Source of the DNA: Atherinomorus stipes
Lineage: Eukaryota; Chordata; Actinopteri; Atheriniformes; Atherinidae
Reading direction: 5' to 3'
Length of the DNA: 64,000 nucleotides
Assembly (NCBI GenBank): GCA_023101725.1
Contig: JALJCO010012849.1
Coordinates: 558,001 to 622,000, forward strand
Positions 14,101-23,300 of the stretch are shown here, in pieces. Made by a program: the position numbers and the translations under genes. The notes beneath the pieces are model-generated. The model did no database searches and was not told where the DNA came from. It saw only the letters and a list, made by a program, of their open reading frames with translations. The first letter of the stretch is position 1. Every line of letters begins with the position of its first letter.

Positions 14101-14483
14101 ATCGGCATATGAAAATATTGCAATATTTCAGTGTATCGATATTTTTTCCCACCACTATTTTTCAAAGTGAAACGGATAACAAAACAACTATTTTTAATAA
14201 CTGCTTATTTTTTTCAGCATTAATATCGGTATCGATATCTGTAATCGGCCATGTGAGTTTTAAATATCAGCATATCGGATATCGGCCAAAATTCCAATGT
14301 CGTGCATCTCTAATTTCAAGTGATTTTCCTGCTCATTGCCTTCCGCTCACAGAATGTCTGTGTATTTATTTCCGTATCTTTGTGTTTGTCTATTCTTTAC
14401 AGTACTCTCCCACTATGAGGGCCACCTATCTGTCCATGACCGAAGAGCAGAGTAGACACTTTGGGAACGACTTTCAAGCATAG
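4200..14483 (+). CDS. TTYH2: TTYH2, tweety family member 2 (3' part of gene, seven coding exons)
   Basis: Coding exons are 4200-4269, 4368-4423, 10084-10176, 10291-10383, 10808-10950, 11682-11867, 11951-12029 and the terminal 14403-14483 (stop TAG). The first two are short, and all junctions have AG/GT and keep frame. The product is a multi-pass plasma-membrane protein of the tweety family, linked to anion and volume-regulated currents and cell adhesion. Visible parts in order: the second extracellular region with conserved cysteines (SDFC, YIYC, LLDCRG, VCYDG) and N-glycosylation sequons (NQT, NSS); the last membrane span in exon 10808-10950; then a cytoplasmic tail with an acidic cluster [13 protein letters not shown], a serine-rich SFCSYSSS block and a PPPSY motif. 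PPxY motifs in this family bind NEDD4-type ubiquitin ligases. The tail ending [11 protein letters not shown] fits TTYH2 better than TTYH1 or TTYH3, and KIF19 downstream supports this. Exons for the N-terminus and first four spans are upstream of the window. Confidence 0.93.
4737..4925. repeat. Short interspersed repeat fragment (teleost type)
   Basis: It begins with AATCA repeats and a TTTATTTATATAGCACTTTT block, with an inverted AAAGTGCTT downstream that could form a hairpin. An ACACATGCATACACATG-rich stretch follows. This block is frequent in fish genomes from general knowledge; I cannot assign its class from sequence alone. It sits inside the Tc1 element. Confidence 0.5.
4931..6405 (-). 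mobile_element. Retroposon-like unit with a 152-codon ORF, nested in Tc1
   Basis: Read on the minus strand, the unit has a 5' leader, an intact ORF (6198-5740), a long 3' UTR and a structured tail. The tail holds a TCCCCTCGGGGA hairpin (4972-4983), an AATAAAG signal (4963-4969) and about five copies of the pentamer GATTT (4931-4955). Short tandem repeats in place of poly(A) are typical of some LINE-mobilised elements. No reverse transcriptase is present, so the unit would be non-autonomous. The 5' boundary is set by where Tc1 sequence resumes. Confidence 0.6.
5740..6198 (-). CDS. Small single-span membrane protein ORF carried by the nested element (152 aa)
   Basis: This is an open frame on the minus strand, ATG at 6198 and stop at 5740, undamaged although the surrounding Tc1 transposase is wrecked. 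The N-terminal 45 residues are polar with two cysteines and a GKWK motif. Residues 61-81 form one strongly hydrophobic helix ([10 protein letters not shown] then [11 protein letters not shown]). Residues about 100-150 are amphipathic, rich in Leu, Ala and Gln, and could form a coiled coil. There is no reverse transcriptase, endonuclease or transposase motif. I do not recognise the family. Its place between a leader and a retroposon-like tail suggests it belongs to the mobile unit. Whether it is expressed is unknown. Confidence 0.5.
   Translation of the reverse strand: MDLVNWSLNAIDQIFSTRRAGRGDAPCPDGTHPAGYVIDSWGKWKIMCLSVLSIEDVEDLYLFGFMIAGFLLIGVGIFLVYRKVGGLLAATGTLPDICVGMSRAINTQTLALHEIHRKLDAIQAQLGTLAAVPNLVREVGTSVEQLARLLEN
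6440..7365 (-). pseudogene. Tc1 transposase pseudogene
   Basis: Minus-strand fragments in different frames carry family motifs in the right order: [12 protein letters not shown] and [10 protein letters not shown] near the start (about 7360-7300), then [20 protein letters not shown] and [11 protein letters not shown] (about 6920-6715), and the third catalytic region [20 protein letters not shown] (about 6660-6600). At least three frame breaks separate these blocks, so no functional enzyme can be made. Confidence 0.9.
7469..10083. other. TTYH2 intron remainder
   Basis: It contains a Tc1-like fragment (7735-8060) and a poly(A) tract at about 8137-8162. From 8163 to 10083 the sequence is AT-rich intron in which I see no gene, no clear element ends and no strong repeat. 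Confidence 0.6.
7735..8060 (+). pseudogene. Tc1/mariner-like transposase fragment
   Basis: Plus-strand reading gives [12 protein letters not shown] sequence near 7795-7820. In another frame, [18 protein letters not shown] appears near 7930-7985, the second catalytic aspartate block of Tc1-like enzymes. Frameshifts lie between them and no terminal repeats were found. It belongs to a different subfamily from the Tc1 copy at 4685-7468. Confidence 0.65.
11154..11500. mobile_element. TTAA-flanked MITE (347 bp)
   Basis: The left end is TTAAAGGTACAGTGTGTAA and the right end is its inverted complement, TTACACACTGTACCTTTAA with a small insertion. TTAA at each end (11154-11157 and 11497-11500) is the likely target duplication. 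It is non-coding and sits in the TTYH2 intron between 10951 and 11681. Confidence 0.82.
12030..12064 (+). other. TTYH2: Alternative 3' extension of TTYH2 exon (intron-retention C-terminus)
   Basis: If the GTGCGT donor at 12030 is skipped, the frame continues for eleven codons ([11 protein letters not shown]) to a TGA at 12062-12064. This would replace the usual C-terminus and remove the PPxY tyrosine. The donor is not a strong consensus. This is an inference from frame only. Confidence 0.25.
12963..12989 (+). other. TTYH2: Candidate 27-nt in-frame microexon of TTYH2
   Basis: This lies in the last TTYH2 intron. A pyrimidine-rich tract ends in AG at 12961-12962. It is followed by 27 nt open in frame, coding IYSQQYRNR, and a strong donor, GTAAGT, at 12990. 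Both flanking exons join at phase 0, so inclusion adds nine residues between PPPS and YSP. That would break the PPxY motif made by the normal junction. The acceptor has G at position -3, which is weak. A regulated or unused exon are both possible. Confidence 0.35.
13687..14312 (+). mobile_element. Composite hAT-type element, copy A
   Basis: The ends are TAGGGATGCACGATATAATC and its inverted counterpart ending GTGCATCTCTA. The element is flanked by an 8-bp duplication with one mismatch, ATTTTAAG (13679-13686) and ATTTCAAG (14313-14320). Inside at 13859-14157 lies a second element with ends TAGGGGTGG...CCACCACTA. No transposase is present. It ends only about 90 bp before the last TTYH2 exon. 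Confidence 0.85.
13859..14157. mobile_element. Inner hAT-type MITE of copy A (299 bp)
   Basis: The left end TAGGGGTGGAAAAA followed by ATTGATACACTGAAATATTG mirrors the right end CAATATTTCAGTGTATCGAT...TTTTCCCACCACTA. The body is AT-rich, repeats ATGAAATCTCG-type motifs and is strongly self-complementary. Confidence 0.75.
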
Positions 14484-16095
14484 ACTTCTTCACTCGCCCG
14501 CGGAGAGGAGCAGCATTACACAGCCTCCTAAAGCTATCGCAGAGGACGGTGTGTAACATCTGGTTAATCCTGGACTCCAGTTTGCGTACCAACAGAATCA
14601 TTTCTGCACTGCTGTCTTTGTTCAAAGCTCCTACGTTGCTATAAATTTCCTAACCTGCTCTTAAACTCATTGTATTCGCTTGATACCTCACACAAACTTG
14701 CGAAACATAATGTAGAAATTGTGACTGAAGATTTCTCTTTCTGACTCTTGAAAGCTTTGACATGGAGGTGTGTTTTACTTCTGACATTTAAATTCAGGTC
14801 TCCAAAGAGTAAAATGTGAACACAGTAACTGATGTAAGCATTGCCATATTGTTTTCTATGTACTGACGGTGAAGCACAAACCTAGCAGTGGAAGGACACT
14901 GCAGGAGGTGATGGTGAGGAATAACGCGCCTGATTTTTCCACACATGCAAACACGTCTACAGATGAAGCTTTACGTCTCTGAACCCTTATCAGACGAGAC
15001 TACGTGGAGACCACGGCTTCTGTAAATACCTTGTACTATAACAGACGTTCTGATTTCAGTTTGCCTGAACTGTGTGCCATTACGTTCTTTTTTTTTTATC
15101 TAGTTTTTTTCTTTATGCAGTTTCACATGATTTTTTTTTTTCCATTTTGTATTTTTAAAGGATCATTAATTTATTTTGTCTATAGCTCATCTAACAATAG
15201 AGCTGTCATTTCTATGACTTGGGAAGCTGTGCTGCTCTAACTCATCCAAACAGCACACGTTTGTATTAACAGTGACATTTTGTTCTTTCATAGGGATTAA
15301 AATACATGCAGTGTTGTTTATTAATACCTTTTGTTTAATTTCAGCATGTTATAGTGTACAGGCACTAAGAGTGGTGCTTAATTTTGTGTGACCCCCTCAG
15401 ACGTCAGGGTCTAATAGTGAATTAATTAAACCAACTTTGAGTACAACTTGAGTCTTCATTGTGTTGATGGATGTAACTAAAGGAAAACGTCAAGATCTGA
15501 TCCTATTTGAGGTGAAATTGGGGGTGAAAACATTCATTGAACTACTTAAGTTTCTATTTTTACTTCATGATCAAAACTATTTGGTTTTTTAAAAGCCTTT
15601 TTGTCCTTGTATACCTTTTAAAAAATGAGTATTTACTGAATATATGTATTTTACTTCAATCTTTGTATATATAATTGAAAAAATTAATGAAATCAAACAG
15701 TTTTCTAAAAGAAAATGTATGAAAATGCATTAAAAACTTAGCTCAAAGCCCCCCATGGCTGTAATAGTTTGTGTAACTTATCCAAATATGACCTTTGTTT
15801 GGAAATGTACTATTCTTTTCCTCGTTATACCACACATGCAAATTCCTGTTCTCTATGAACAATACTATAACTGGCATCTACATAATTCTACATTTCTTTA
15901 GTGGTAGATGCCATTATGGCTCTTAAATTCTGGTATTACTGAGGCCTGAGGTCCCTGGATTCTTAAAACATTGACTTGATGAATATTATGCAATCAACCC
16001 ATACCCAAACGCTAGTTCACAGCTGGCACAGCACCTCGTCCAGCAATCAAAGTAGGTTCTTTGCACAATAAAATGTGCAAGAAAATGATAAGTTT
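14484..16095 (+). other. TTYH2: TTYH2 3' UTR (probable extent)
   Basis: The region after the TTYH2 stop codon is AT-rich and has no coding potential. ATTAAA variants occur near 15296 and 15425. The clearest poly(A) signal is AATAAA at 16067-16072. The end near 16.09 kb is inferred from that signal. Confidence 0.5.
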
Positions 16096-16849
16096 CTTTA
16101 TTCGTAGTTAGTTGATACAGTTAAGTAACATAATTCCAGTTTACTTAAGCAAGAATCTATTTAATATTGATAGCTTTTCCCGCATTTTTCAACCCTAAAA
16201 TTTGTGGGCAACTTGAATGTGAAGTACAAGTGATGGCCATGTTTGACCAGCAGATGTCAGCATGGTGCAGTAAAATGCTCTGCCATTAAAAAAAAGAAAG
16301 AAAAGCTATGCCCCTAGCTTACAGTACAGGTATCTTCGCACAGTACATTTGGGGAAAACGGTAACAAAAGGGAAAAAAAAGAAAACATTGAGGACCTGCC
16401 CAACCAAGTCCACGCAAAAACCCTGTCCATTAAATGCTAATTTAATTGCTAAATTTTAAAACGTCTAATGACTTTAATGGTCAGGTAGCCAGAGTAAAGT
16501 CTGACTCTGTAACATAATTATTTTAAGCTAGCATCAATTACGACGAGGCAAAGGAAAACATTTTGAAAAATGTTTACATTTTTGTCGGTCTTATTCACTT
16601 GGAGTAAGATGTGTAAAATGTTTTATGGGTTATAAAGATACATTTAGCACAACAAAAGTGTTTCTAATAACTTCCGTTTATCACACCTTTTTTTAAAGAC
16701 GGTTGGCTTTGTTGGGAAAGAAGCTATTAAATGGTTGAACTGAGTTTTGCTTTCGGAGAAAAATATTTTAAAAGTTAAAAAATAATTAAGGGAAATGTAA
16801 AAGTTCGGAGTAAACTGTTTTATTTTATAATAGGAAGCGAGTTTATACA
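16096..16849. other. TTYH2-KIF19 intergenic spacer, no gene seen
   Basis: This is AT-rich sequence between the probable TTYH2 poly(A) site and the KIF19 promoter region. I see no ORF with family features, no element ends and no RNA gene. Confidence 0.55.
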
Positions 16850-17381
16850 GTTGGCAGACGCTGACTTGATCCTGCCGGAGCTGCGGATCTCCAGGGACAA
16901 CACGCACGTACACAAAGACACGCGAACACGCACAGACTCGTAACAGCCGGGCGGCGGAAAGAACCGAGGGCAGACGGGGAAGTAAACGCAGCAGGTGTGG
17001 GCGCCGCTGCCGTTACCTGCCTCACTCCACAGCCTTTTCACAGGAGTCAGATGAATTTTTATTCTGGTGTTACCAAGCTGCTCCGTGGAAACCAGAAGAG
17101 GAGGAGGAGGAGGAGGAGGAGAGGAGCGTCGACCCACTTTGACGAACAGTGAGGGGAAGAGAGAGTAGCAGACTAGTATAAGACAGCTAGTTAGGTGAAA
17201 AGACACGAGTAAAGGTTGGTAGTTCGGTTGTTGCGTCTTCTAGTTTGTGAAGCGGGGCTGGTGGACTGCAGGTGGGTTGAAAGGGGAGGTGACATGCAGG
17301 TACCGACAGCCCGGAGCAGGATGGTCCAGTTCCCCGTCTGCTGTTGATGTTCATTATCCTTCAGTTGGACAGAAAGCGAAC
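16850..17381 (+). promoter_or_regulatory. KIF19: KIF19 promoter and 5' UTR region
   Basis: This is the only clearly CpG-enriched stretch for several kilobases, directly upstream of the KIF19 start. Two GTTACC sequences (17012-17017 and 17069-17074) match half of the RFX X-box that drives many ciliary genes, but neither has a properly spaced second half. A (GGA)n purine tract lies at about 17098-17122. The transcription start cannot be placed from sequence; no ATG lies in frame upstream of 17382 in this stretch. Confidence 0.55.
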
Positions 17382-20300
17382 ATGAAGGACTCGGGGGAAT
17401 CAAAAGACCATCAGCTAACCGTAAGTTTAACTACAAACAATCCTTAATAATGTTTTATAACCCTATAAAGCCTTCTTTACTCAGTAAGGTCGAGGAGTTA
17501 CGCATTTATATCAAACAAACTGTCAGGTAGTGGTAAAAGGAAAGTAATTATTAAATTAAAGGCAGAAATCTGCTTCTCATAAACAGTGCGGGTAAACAAC
17601 CTGATAGCATTCTTATAATTTTATACCAGTTTATAGGCTTACTTGCTGTTTTTGGTAAGATTTTGTGACATATTCAGATTGAACTTAAGTAATAACAGAA
17701 TGTGCCATTTACTGGACCATTATGCAGAGAGGTTATAATATTAGGAACTCATCTAATGTATAGCAACAGCACTGACCTCGGTGACCTCGAAGCCACAACA
17801 TATTATAAGCAAATGCATTGCCAGCTAAAAAAAAAGAAAAGGTACTGTAAGTTTGGTCTTTATGTGTATATTTCTGGGGTTCTTTGTCATCTAATTTCTT
17901 ATTTTAACCTTAGACTATCTACTGTTGGTATTGTTTATTATATTTCCCCTTATACTGCCTACAACTGTTCTGCAGTGCATATCTGAATTATTGACGTGGC
18001 TGTTTTCAGCTGCCTGGCTTCTCTCATCCAGCATGTAATACATCTTCTACAGGGTGCTGACAGAGAGAGAAGCTTATTATTTCAATACAACGCCATGGTT
18101 GGAACATGTTTGGATTGGAATGACTGTTATTATACATCAAAAGATGCATCTAAAATGCAGCGGATATTTATTACTAGTAAACATGTGAGTCACACGGATT
18201 AACCCTGGCTCTGTGACCTCTGTTGCTGCTGTTGATGGCTGTAGACATACACTTTATTCACACTATAAAGCTTTTCTACTCAACTCTAAATGTTTTTGTG
18301 GAAACAAAGATTGCGTACAGCTATCAAAAGGAAATCAACAATTGTGCTGGTTTTTATGATATAATTATCCACAAATTTATCTGCCTCTGGCAATTTAATG
18401 TTCATTATTTACTCTGTACAACTTCAGCTCTGTGTTTATTTATTTATTTATTTTAGAGTAGTCCACGTCTTGAGTACAGTAAGAGACTAATTCCCCCATT
18501 CATATAGAGATCTTCTTACTTAGACATTGATCGCGTTTGCTATCAATCACACCAATGAGCACAATAAGGGTTATCAGCAGTTATCGACTTTAAATTATAT
18601 AGTCTTTTTATTTTTTGCGTTAGATTTACATTAATCAGTGTAAAAAATTTGTTAATTTGAGTGCAAACAGTGTAGAATTTGCTTCTATTTACATGTATTT
18701 GTTTAGGAGTCTGAAAGGAAAACGTTAAAATGAAAATGGTGTGAAAAATTTACATAGAAACAGTCAAAGGTGATTGGTTTAAAGTCCGGATCAGGATCAA
18801 CGGTAGCATTACTTTTTATAAACCTGTGTGAAGACAAATTTGGGGTCATGTCCTTGACATTTTAAGCATTTCTCATTCAGGTTTCTCTTTGTATTTTGTC
18901 CTGCTTTACAGATCGATTTGTGTAATGCTGCATTTTTTTTATCTCTTGCTTTCATGTCATGCTCTCTTATATTGTATAACACTGAAAGTATTTTCAGGGA
19001 TTATTTTTAAGGCCATGGCTCCCCTAGTTTCTCTCTGCAAAATGTTTAGAACTTCTAAATAACCAACTACTCTCTTTCAGAAAAGCTATATCAGATGAAT
19101 CAATTTAATTTTTTTTTGTGCAATCCTTTCATTCAGTTGTGTACAGTTCTGTGTACAAGCTTAACAAGTTACCTCACAATGTTTCATCCTTAGTTGCAAC
19201 TACAGAAAAAACTACATCAGCACAGAATCCTTAGTAAAAAAAAAAAAAAAAGCCTTCCTATTAAGGCAGAGCACAAATTTTCAAATTAATAGGTATGGAT
19301 GATATAATCGGCCCCCTATCGGTATCGGCCTATATCAGCCTTAAAACTGCGTATCCGATATCGGCCACCGATATTTAACCGAGTCTAAAGTCTAAAAAAA
19401 AAAAAAAAAACAGAATCTTCTTCTTCAAAAACTTCTTTTATACTGACTTTAAAACTTCTAAAGACTAGGGGTAGGAAAAAATAATGATACACTAAAAATA
19501 TCGTGATATTTACATATGCTGATATCATATTGACATTTAAAAACACAGTATTGATCTAATTTACTCATGAAATTTCGCGATATTTTATTGTTCTGTTATG
19601 AAATCTCACTAGAATTCTCAAAAATTTCACAATATTTTCATATGCTGATATCATGTTGACATTTAAACGTGATATCGATCTATATTACTAATGAAATCTT
19701 GCGATATTTCATTGTTCTGTTATAAAATTTCGCGGGAATTCATGAAATATCATGAGATTTTGTAACGGAACGATGAAATCTTCCGAGATTTTGGAAGTAA
19801 AATAGATTAATGTCGCATTTATAAATATCGATTTGATATTGGCATATGAAAAAATCATAATATTTCAGTGTATTGATATTTTTCCCACCCCTATTTTTCA
19901 AAGTGAAACGGATAACAAGACTGCTATTTTCAATGTCTGCTTATTTTCTTTCAGCTTTAATATTGACATCGATATTGGTTATCGGCCACATGAGTTTTAA
20001 AATATCGGCATATCGGATATCGGCCAAAATTCCAATATTGTGCATCCCTACAAATTGATAATGTCTTTGGTGATGAATTTCAAGGATAACTGAGTTCAGT
20101 CTGTGTGCTGCAGGTTGCCTTGAGGATCCGGCCCCTCAGCGATGCTGAGCAGGAGGAGGGGGCCACAATTGTGGCCCATAGAGTGGACGACCAGGTGAGA
20201 CGGCCATTCTTTACCCTTTATCTCCATGCGTTTGAGTGACAGATGGGGTCGATATGTGTGTTTGTGTGGGAGAAAGTGGTTGTTTTTTCTTTAAACCTCC

Positions 20301-23300
20301 TTCCTGCCAGTCACGACGAGCATGCACAGATAAGGCATCTGCGGGGAACACAGTAAGGCCAGTGGCTCTTTTTAAAGCTGGCTTATAAAGCTCAAATGTC
20401 ACATTTCATTTTTTAAGTAAATGCTGGATGAGTCAGACCTGACAGTGACCTTTCTAGCAAACAGGTATAAAAGAAACGATTCCATAAGCAAACATGTGAC
20501 GGCTTTGCCTCAGCGAATGCCGGAGGTTAATATCATATCAGCATCTGCAGAGCCGTAGAACATTTCTCATATAAAACGCTCACGCTCGGGGGAGATCAGT
20601 GTCTTATTACATTTGTCGGACTTGAATAAAAAGGCGGGAGTTTCAGCTGGGGCAGGAAGTAGCAATAATTTCTACAGTGATTACCTCTGAACTGGAAAGT
20701 GTGAATGAAATATTCACCCTGTCAAAACCTGGCTCTACATTACCTGCAATAAGAGGAGAATTTGCTTTATCCACAGCTTCATGTGAGATGCATTAAAACA
20801 AATAGAATATAAACCTTTGACTCTGAAATCTGCAAATTCTGTGACCCAAAAACATAGATCAGTTGCTATTAAAGGAGTGATGACATAACAGTTAAAAACT
20901 AGTTTATGTTGTTGGCATTACTGCATATGTAAATACTCCAAAGAAAAAAACGGCATTTTTTACAGCGGAGTATTGTTTTGAAACGCCAGACCTCACTTCC
21001 TCAGTAATACAGTTGGGTCCGGTGATGATATGGAGCTTTACCCGGAGACCACGTTGACTTCATTTTGATTGGCTACACCTTATTTGGCTATGACCTTATT
21101 TGGAGAATCTAGGTCAAGCTGCGGTCGGAGTTTGCTAAAGGCTAACTGCTAGCAACATGGGCACTTCAGATAGTGAGCTACGTTTATCAGACAAGACAGC
21201 ATTTAGAAAATAAATAAACTTACAGGTAATGACAAGGTTGTGGTCGCCTCCCTCAGTGTTGCTGCAGAAGTTTGCTTTTAAATCCATTTGTTTGAAAACC
21301 CAGACCTGACTGCAGAGAAGTTACTACTAGCTCCATACATGCAGCTGAATCAGACAGGGAGGGGAGGGGGGGAGCGGACGGTGCATAAACCGTTAGGAGA
21401 GAGGGGGGGGGGCGCTGTTTACTTGATAGTGTGCTCTTATTGGAGCAATTAAATTACGTAGAATGATAGAACTACGTAGAATGATAGAACTACGTAGAAT
21501 GATAGCCTGCTGTCTGATTCAACCGTTTCTGAGCAGAGAGACAAAGCTGACAGACCATAAACAGGAACTTTGATTCTCACTCTGGACATTCACATGGCCT
21601 CATCGGTGCACAATAGATCATATTATACACCCAAAACCCCAGAAAAGTGAAATTTGATGTCATGGCACCTTTAAGATATTTATGATACATAAACATATTT
21701 TAAATTTCAATGCTCTGATATGTTGACATTGCTTTCTTTCCCTCCCAAATTTTAGAAATTTTTTAATTATTTAGCAAATGAACTGCAATATTCATGCATA
21801 GTATATAAATACATGCAACATGTGTGCACACTGTTTAGTTGGGTTGTTACCAGGCGATATAAGAAGAACATACCACACGCACAAGCTTCATTAGCACCAT
21901 ATTTACCATTAGCTCTTTCTTTCAACTGGTCCCCCTTGGAGACCATTTAGCCGTATGTGGAATGATGATGAAGGCAGTGCGAATGCTAATGAACATCTTG
22001 AGTGGGAACTTGCAGAGATGACACCTGGCTCAGTGGAGGCTGATTGAGACAAAGACCTCAAAGTAATAGTAGAGACCAGCGATAGCTGCTCTGCTTTCCC
22101 TCGTTGACACAGTGACATGTGCTTTGCGGGCCTGGGGTGGCGTTGCGTAAATAAGAGGGTGCGTTAAGCAGTTTTCACAGTGCTGATGGAAGTTGCTGGA
22201 GAAAGACTTCTAGAAACAGATAATCCGCCATGCTGAGATCTAAGTTGTTTGTCAGATGTAATTTAATTACACTACTTCTTAGGCACAACATCAGCACTTC
22301 TGTCTGGCATGACATCATTAAAGTAGGCTTGGACTCAGGGGATTAGAGCATAACAACAGGAGGGTAGTTATGGTGCTGGCACAGCCCCCATATAGCAAAG
22401 CCTTGGTGTTGTTGATTTCCAGTTCACACAAACAGCCCAAAAAATATATTTTTTGTGTCTCCTGCTGGACTTTGTGCTGCGTTGCGTCCCCAAAGCTCAA
22501 TCTGTAGTGCGTTACATCTATGGAAATCATCACATCGCGGCAGTGATGCTGGATGGTCTCATGTGGACTCATGCACGCATACAGCAAAGGATTAGAGGAG
22601 CTTACAAAGCACACTTTGTTATTGAGGCAGTGGGACTGAGGGAATCTGTTTTTTACCTGTGGGGCTTACCTGAGCTGTCCTCACCTGAATGGAGGGGATT
22701 GGAAAGGTAGATCACGCCAACACAATCTGATTAATCTGTTTTCCCACTCCTCAGCAGCCAAAACACACAAAGGCAGACGTAGATGATGGCGTGAAGCACA
22801 GCCTCTCCTCTACACACCTTATCTTTGCTAAAACACACGGCCGTGGACTAATTATTTTGTTTGTGAGACAGCAGACAGGCGAAGACCATATGGCCTCCAG
22901 GTTGTACTCAGACAGATTAGCTGGGTGCTGGTGGCTGACTTTGCTGACTGGGTGGGAGCAGCCAGGTCCAGCAGAAAGCAGACAACTTGAAACTTGCTAA
23001 GCCAGAGAAGATGAGCTCATTGGATGGGTTTTAGCTCAGGTTAAGCCTTCTGCCACCTGCTCTTTTCCTCACCCCCACACACACCCCCCATTGACAGTCT
23101 CAGGGCATCCCACCACTGTCTGTTACACTCTATGTGCTTGAGGGAGTTGAAATGAAGCAGATTTATGAAAAAGATGTTAAAATGAGTCAGACTGCACCAG
23201 CATAGAAAAGTGGCTTTTATGAGAAATTATGTGGAGAAAACAGGCATGCTTAGTGATAAATGGAAATTTAAAAAAAAAAAGTTAAATGTGGTGGAAAAAA

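Noticed and set aside
13684..14320. CRISPR-like spaced repeats in the ATATCG-rich regions
   Set aside because: The repeats are imperfect palindromic blocks of hAT-type MITEs in a eukaryotic genome, without regular spacers.
17012..17074. Full RFX X-box in the KIF19 promoter
   Set aside because: There are only GTTACC half sites; neither has a second half at the 1-3 bp spacing required.
17247..17381. In-frame 45-codon upstream extension of KIF19
   Set aside because: The frame is open but begins with GTG, not ATG. The family N-terminus MKDSG starts at 17382.
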